From: an uncultured Methylophilus sp. | Lineage (GTDB): Bacteria > Pseudomonadota > Gammaproteobacteria > Burkholderiales > Methylophilaceae | DNA length: 5,791 nucleotides | Direction of reading: 5' to 3' | NCBI GenBank assembly: GCA_936943315.1 | Contig: CAKZJM010000277.1 | Span: 1-5,791, forward strand | In this document: one piece after another, positions 1 through 5,791 of the stretch | Layout of the letters: every line of letters starts with the position of its first letter | Position numbering within the stretch: the stretch's first letter is position 1 | Notes under the pieces: model-generated | What the model saw: only the letters and a program-made list of their open reading frames with translations | The model's database searches: none | Told to the model about the DNA's origin: nothing | Program-made: the position numbers and the translations under genes

Positions 1-535
1 GCGCCATAAAGTGGTTCATGTCATGGCGACGCTCGGCAGTGCTCCAATCGGAGTTATTTTTAAGTAACTCAACGTACAGCCTGTTTAAACGGCTGGTGGC
101 ACGAATATCAAAGGAGCTTTCGCGTATTTGTTTAACGGTAGAAATACCCGCCAGGGCGAGGAAAAAACCAAAGTGGTTAGGAAACTCTGCATATCGGCAA
201 GCCAACGTTTCACCCGTGGTGAGATCTTCGGCTTCAAATTCATTACCATCGGTGGCTAATATGAATTTGGCTTTGAATTTTTCAGTCGCTGCGCTGGCAC
301 GTAGTTGCCCTAGAGTTTCATTGGTATTGCCCTCGTGGCAAACGGCAAGATGAATATTGTTGCGTTGTAATAAACCGTTAGGTACATCTGATTTATTCTC
401 ACCGCCGCTTTTTAGGCGCTTGATTGTTGTTTCTTTATTACCAAATGCTTCCAAAAATTCATATGGGAAATTTACCGCATCAAAGGGCTTCTCTGCTATT
501 TGGCTAATTGCCTCTTCAATTTCTACAGCGTTCAC
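1..535 (-). CDS. Large DNA methyltransferase, type IIG/MmeI-like, N-terminal part (partial, runs off left edge)
   Basis: An open frame reads leftward from a GTG at 535-533 to the edge: 178 codons with no stop. An in-frame TAA lies 8 codons upstream with no ATG between, so GTG is the best start; a short AGG lies about 8 nt before it. The product contains FLEAFGNKETTIKRL (about residues 27-41), LLQRNNIHLAVC (55-66), a KQIRESSFDIRATSRLNRLY segment and RHDMNHFMA at the edge. I recognise these as the N-terminal region of large class I SAM-dependent DNA methyltransferases of the type IIG/MmeI-like architecture, where one chain of roughly 1,000 residues carries methylation, target recognition and often cleavage. 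The catalytic methylase motifs would lie beyond the window and are not seen, so nuclease activity cannot be judged. It is likely island cargo protecting against foreign DNA. The family call comes from remembered similarity. Confidence 0.68.
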   Translation of the reverse strand, partial: MNAVEIEEAISQIAEKPFDAVNFPYEFLEAFGNKETTIKRLKSGGENKSDVPNGLLQRNNIHLAVCHEGNTNETLGQLRASAATEKFKAKFILATDGNEFEAEDLTTGETLACRYAEFPNHFGFFLALAGISTVKQIRESSFDIRATSRLNRLYVELLKNNSDWSTAERRHDMNHFMA

Positions 536-3500
536 TATTTCTACCTGATCAGTATTTTATCAACTACCCGAATTCTAATCTGATTTACCCCCTTGCAAGT
601 AATTCTTAAGGCTTGTTCAATTGTATTTTAGGAGGGTGGTTTCATCGGCCGGTTACTCATCCAGCTAACTGTGTACAAATTGCCCCGTCTTAACGAGTTA
701 TGATCCAGTTTGGATTGAAATCCTCATTTTCATTACTACCCAAAACAAATAACCTGGATTAATAAATCAGTCGGGTTTTATTGCTTAGTTAATTCCAGAT
801 TATCAGTTCAAAACATTCATATTTCATCCCGGTGCTCGGAAATTTCGTCCAGAAATTTCCAAAGATTCGCATTGGTAAATGCGAGTCTTGGGGGGGCCGA
901 AGACGAATGAGAGAACGAACGTTCGCGAAAATGCCCCCAAGGGCATGGTTGGCTTTGGGGGGCTTTAGCCCCGGTGCCCGGCGAAGCGCGGCTACCTACG
1001 CTTAGGGAACACCGTTCAGGTGGAACGATGCGGCAGTAGCGCAAATGTTTTGCTGCAAGCAAACATGCAGCCTATGCGTAGGTAGCCGCGCTTCGCGCGG
1101 GCACCCCCGAGCCTCACAGAAAGTGAGGCGCTGGAAGCCGAAGGCTGAAAGGCGGCTTTTAAAACTCATCAAGGGCGTCCAGACCTTGAAGATGCTGGTG
1201 TTGGCCCTAGCCAACCTTGAAGCAGCGGTGAGTTTTAATGGATGCAAAATCAGATTTCAATCTGATTTTTTTTCAACGCAACATTCAGATTCTGTTTCTG
1301 ATATCCGAAAGTCGATATGGATATCAGAAACAGAATCTGAATCCCCACAGAGTTAAAGTAACTTTATAAAAGTTTTTGCGATATCGAGAATGACTAAACG
1401 GGAAAATTAACTACAAAAAGTCCCTTTTACAAAGATTGATTGGGTGCATTAAAAAGTAAATACTTTATTTAACAGTTCGCATATCTCCGTATCGGCGAAT
1501 ATGTGGAACTGAACAATTATTTATTTACTTAGGGACTTTAATGCACGCCAAAAAACCTGCAGACGTTAGCAAGACTTTCAAAATGATTAATTCAAATTTG
1601 AAATTAAAAGTGAGTATTGTTCATTACAGATTTTTATATTTTGGAACAATTACTTTTGGGTGCAGTGCACTTTTTGAAATGATTGATTTGGTACAAGAAA
1701 AGCAAAAACCTTTAGGAGCCTCAATTTTGAATGTGAATCTTTTTGTGACCACTAAAGATAGCAAAGACCTCGAATATCCTCAACTTAATCAACTTGATCA
1801 GCTTTTTTTAACTGGATCAATTTCCAGAGGTTTTCAAATTAAATTCAATGAATTGACAATTGATCAAATTGATTTTGATGAAAGAAACAATCTTCTCAAA
1901 TTCTTTAAAAATATGATGGGGATTAAAATTATTTTTAACGAGGATATTGGTGACTGGTTTGACAAACTCCCCTTGAAAAATGAAATCACTTTTGAATTGC
2001 CCTATAACGCTTGGAATTATTAATTCGTAACTCATGAGATTGAGGGACAACTACAAAAACATGGAAAAACTCTGTTAACTGTCTTAGTAAAAAAAGCGAA
2101 ATGGAAGTCGAAACACTTAATTTGAAAGAGGCTTCGGTCTTGTTGAAGATGACACCATCTTCGTTGAGAAAGAAAGCAAAAAAGGGATTAGTGCCAGCCG
2201 CTAAGCTTGGGCGAGATTGGATATTTATAAAAACGGATCTTATTCAATATATTCGCTCGAGTTATAATTCAAATGTGCGGCAGCCCCTTTTGAAATTTGA
2301 AAGGGAAGCACGATGGCAGCAAAGAAAGAGCTCTACAAACGCGGTGAAATCTGGTGGTATCGCTTCACCAACCCTCAATCTGGCAAGCAAGTTCGCCGAA
2401 GTACACACAAAGCTGAAAGAGGCGAGGCGCAGCAAGTATTAGATGCCGAGAAAGCAAAAGCTTGGATAGCTCCAACTGACAAGAAAGAAGTAATTCAGCG
2501 TCAGTGGGGCGAGGCAGCAATCCGATGGCTGGAAGAAAAGAGCGCGGATGGAAAGCGCTCTCTAATGACAGATGCGTGCAGGTTGCAAATTCTGAATGAG
2601 GTCATGGTGAACAAACTATTGACCGATATCAGCGGCGAGTACGTCCAAGAGGTTATCGTGAAAGGTCTATTGAAAAAGCGTGGGGTTAAGCCAGCAACGG
2701 TTAACCGCTATGTAATGCTGATTCAATCGATACTTAATTTAGCCTATAAGGAATGGCGCTGGATAAACCAAGTTCCCTACTTACCGAAACCAGGCAAAAG
2801 CCAAGAGCGCAAGCGAGAGGCATGGGTTACCCCCGACCAATTTAAACGCATATTAGCTGAACTCCCAGAGCACACTGCGGATATGGCTTTGTTTGCGGTT
2901 GCGACTGGTCTGAGGTATTCAAACGTGAATGACCTTGAATGGCGGGAAATTGACGTTGCACGAAATTGCATCGTTATTCCTAAAGAAAAGTTCAAGACTA
3001 AGCGTGACCATGTTTTACCTATAAATGAAACAGCCCGCAAGATACTTGTTAAGCACCTCGGCAAGCATCCTAACCGCGTTTTCACCTATAACGGTAAACC
3101 GTTTGAGCGAATGAACCAACGCTATTGGCACAAGGCAGTAGACAGGGCCGGCGTGAATGATGAATTAAGAGCTGCAGGGTTATTGCAGCTTGATGAGCGA
3201 TTCGTATTTCACGGACTCAGGCACACATTTGCAACGTGGCTGATGAGAATTGGCGTATCTGCAGAGGTAGTAGAGAAATTGGGTGGGTGGGCATCCAGCG
3301 ATAGCCGCACAGTTTTTACCTATGCGCATATTGCGGATATTAGCCACTTACTGCCTTACTCAAGAAGAATGGACGAGATTCTTCTGGGTGCAAATAAGGA
3401 AATTAGCACAGTTCTAGCACAAGACAACTGGTCTAATTTAGCCCAATTGGCACTAACACCTTGATTTTTATGGTGCGCCCGGCGGGAGTCGAACCCACGA

Positions 3501-5791
3501 CCCTTGGCTTCGGAAACCAATACTCTATCCAGCTGAGCTACGGGCGCAATCCCGGCATTATAGCAAAGAAGTTGTGCGTGCTTGGCGCGTGTCTGCTCAT
3601 TTTTGTATATGCTCACTTTCCGCACAAGGCCGATGAAATACTCTTGTCATTATGGCTGGCTATGCTTTACGTATAACGTTAAGTTATTTAAGGGTATTGC
3701 ATAATGAAAGCCATGATTCTCGCTGCGGGTAAAGGGACACGTGTCCGGCCGTTGACTTATGAACTGCCAAAACCAATGATTCCGGTGTTAGGCAAGCCGG
3801 TGATGGCTTACCTGATTGAGCACCTGGCCCTGCATGGCGTGGCGGATATCATGATCAATGTGAGTTATCTGCACAAAAAAATTCAGGATTACTTTGAGGA
3901 TGGTCACCGTTTTGGGGTGAATATCGGTTATTCGTTTGAAGGCGATATTGTGGATGGCCAAGTAGTGCCGCATGCGGTGGGCTCGGCCGGAGGCATGCGC
4001 AAGATTCAGGACTTTAGCAGCTTTTTTGATGACACGACGATTGTGTTGTGCGGCGATGCGATTATTGACCTGGACATCACACGCGCAGTGAAAGAGCACA
4101 AGGAAAAGGGCGCGTTGGCCAGTTTAGTGACGATGCAGGTGCCTATGGATAAGGTGTCTGGTTACGGGATTGTGGTGACCAATAAAGAAGGCCGGATTAT
4201 TTCTTTTCAGGAGAAACCTAGCCAGCAGGAGGCGCGCTCCAATTGGGCGAGTACCGGGATTTATATTTTTGAACCTGAGGTGCTGGACCTGATTCCTTCC
4301 GGGAGCGAGTTTGATATTGGCTCTGATTTGTTTCCTTTACTGGTGCAAAAGGGGTTGCCGTTTTATGCCATCCAGCATCCGTTTAACTGGATTGATATCG
4401 GCGTGGTGACTGATTATTGGCTGGTGATGCAGCAGATGATGCAGGGTTTTTTCCCGTCGATGCCGATTCCGGGTAAGCAGATCAAGCCTGGGGTCTGGGT
4501 AGGGCTGAATGTGCACATTGATTGGGAGCATACGCAGATTGAGGGGCCGGTGTATATTGGCTCGGGTTCACGCATTGATAAAAATGCGCGCATTGTCGGC
4601 CCGACCTGGATCAGCGCGGGTTGTCATATCCAGCGTGATAGCACGGTCATTCGTTCTATTTTGTTTGATTACACGCGCATTGCCCAAGGCTATCAGATTG
4701 AGGAGCGGATTGTGTGCGGCGATTATTGCGTGGACCGCAAAGGGCGCATGGTGCATATTGATGATGACAATTGCGACATCATCTGGACCGATGCACGCGA
4801 GAAGGTGGTTTATCCACAAAACTATGCCTATGCTCGGCTTTAATGCGAGTAGGTATTCACATTGTTACTGTTTAAAGTCTTGATTTTAAGTAAATAATAG
4901 TGCTTGTATAGTCTGTTGAAATATAACCGACATACACCTTGAGTATTCTCTGAAGTCTTTCGAGAGAGGATACTAAAATGAAAAAATTGACAATGATGGT
5001 GGTATTGGCGCTGGGCACCCTAAGCACAGCCCAAGCCGCAACCACTTATGAAATAAGCAAAGAGTGGACTTTTACGCACAGCGGTAGCGGTTACCTGTCT
5101 GAAATCCCGGCATTTGATGCAGCTACCAACACCTTATGGGTGGCGGGCGTAAAAGGGGTGGATGTGCTGGACGCCACCACAGGGAATTTTCTGCAACGCA
5201 TTGATACCAGCGCTTACGGCAATATCAATAGCGTCAGTATCAGCAATGGCATGGCTGCGTTTGCTATTGAGAACACGGCGCGTACCAATGCGGGTATTGT
5301 CCAGTTATATAACACCTCCACCCGTAGCCTGGCTTCTGGTACCAACAGTTTTACCGTCGGCGCATTGCCGGATATGGTGACCTTTACCCCTGATGGCAAA
5401 AAAATCCTGGTGGCGAATGAAGGCACGCCAGACGTGTACGGTAAGCGCGTTGGGGCCACCGTGCCACGCGTGTATGGCCCGGCCGCGAATGACCCGGTTG
5501 GTAGCGTGACGATTATTGATGTGACCAGTCGCACCGTTGCCGCAACCGCCACGCTGGCTGGGGTGCCAACTTCAGGCAGCCATATCCGTACCAATACAGG
5601 CATGGACTTTGAGCCGGAATATATTGCAGTGAGTGCCGATGGCAGCAAGGCTTATGTCACCCTGCAAGAAGCCAATGCGATTGGTATTTTGGACCTGAAT
5701 ACCCATGCTTTCACGCAAGTGGTGGGCCTGGGGGTTAAGGATTTCAGCCAGCCTGGTAACAGCATAGACCCGCTCAACAATGGCAGCGTGA

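Overview
The window looks like the junction between a mobile genomic island (left, about 1-3470) and a conserved chromosome (right, about 3471-5791) of a proteobacterium. A methylotroph-type betaproteobacterium is my best guess. It rests on the style of the nucleotidyltransferase and the secreted beta-propeller protein, and it is not proven. The island part is patchy in base composition, with a clearly A+T-rich stretch at about 1350-2100. The chromosomal part is more G+C-rich and uniform.

Layout from left to right: the N-terminal part of a large DNA methyltransferase of the type IIG/MmeI-like kind, on the minus strand and running off the left edge (1-535). Then about 300 bp with no recognisable gene. 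Then an exceptionally hairpin-dense, protein-free block (838-1273) that ends in a rho-independent terminator and could be a structured non-coding RNA. Next come a perfect 24-bp inverted repeat (1283-1342) and a long imperfect inverted repeat (1444-1546) covering the ribosome binding site and start codon of an unrecognised A+T-rich 160-codon gene (1541-2023). An excisionase-like helix-turn-helix gene (2101-2442) follows and overlaps a complete tyrosine integrase gene (2313-3464) by 130 nt. The integrase stop codon lies 6 nt from the CCA end of a tRNA-Arg(CCG) gene on the minus strand (3471-3547), the classic address of an integrated island.

The chromosomal side holds a sugar-phosphate nucleotidyltransferase with a C-terminal hexapeptide-repeat region (3704-4843). 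After it comes the 5' part of a secreted choice-of-anchor I family beta-propeller protein (4978 to the right edge), whose Shine-Dalgarno sequence lies inside a hairpin.

The integrase and helix-turn-helix protein probably insert and excise the element at tRNA-Arg, while the methyltransferase is probably restriction-modification cargo. The least explained part is 838-2023: a hairpin-rich block, two further inverted repeats and an orphan small protein, placed between defence cargo and integration genes. I could not assign it to a known system.
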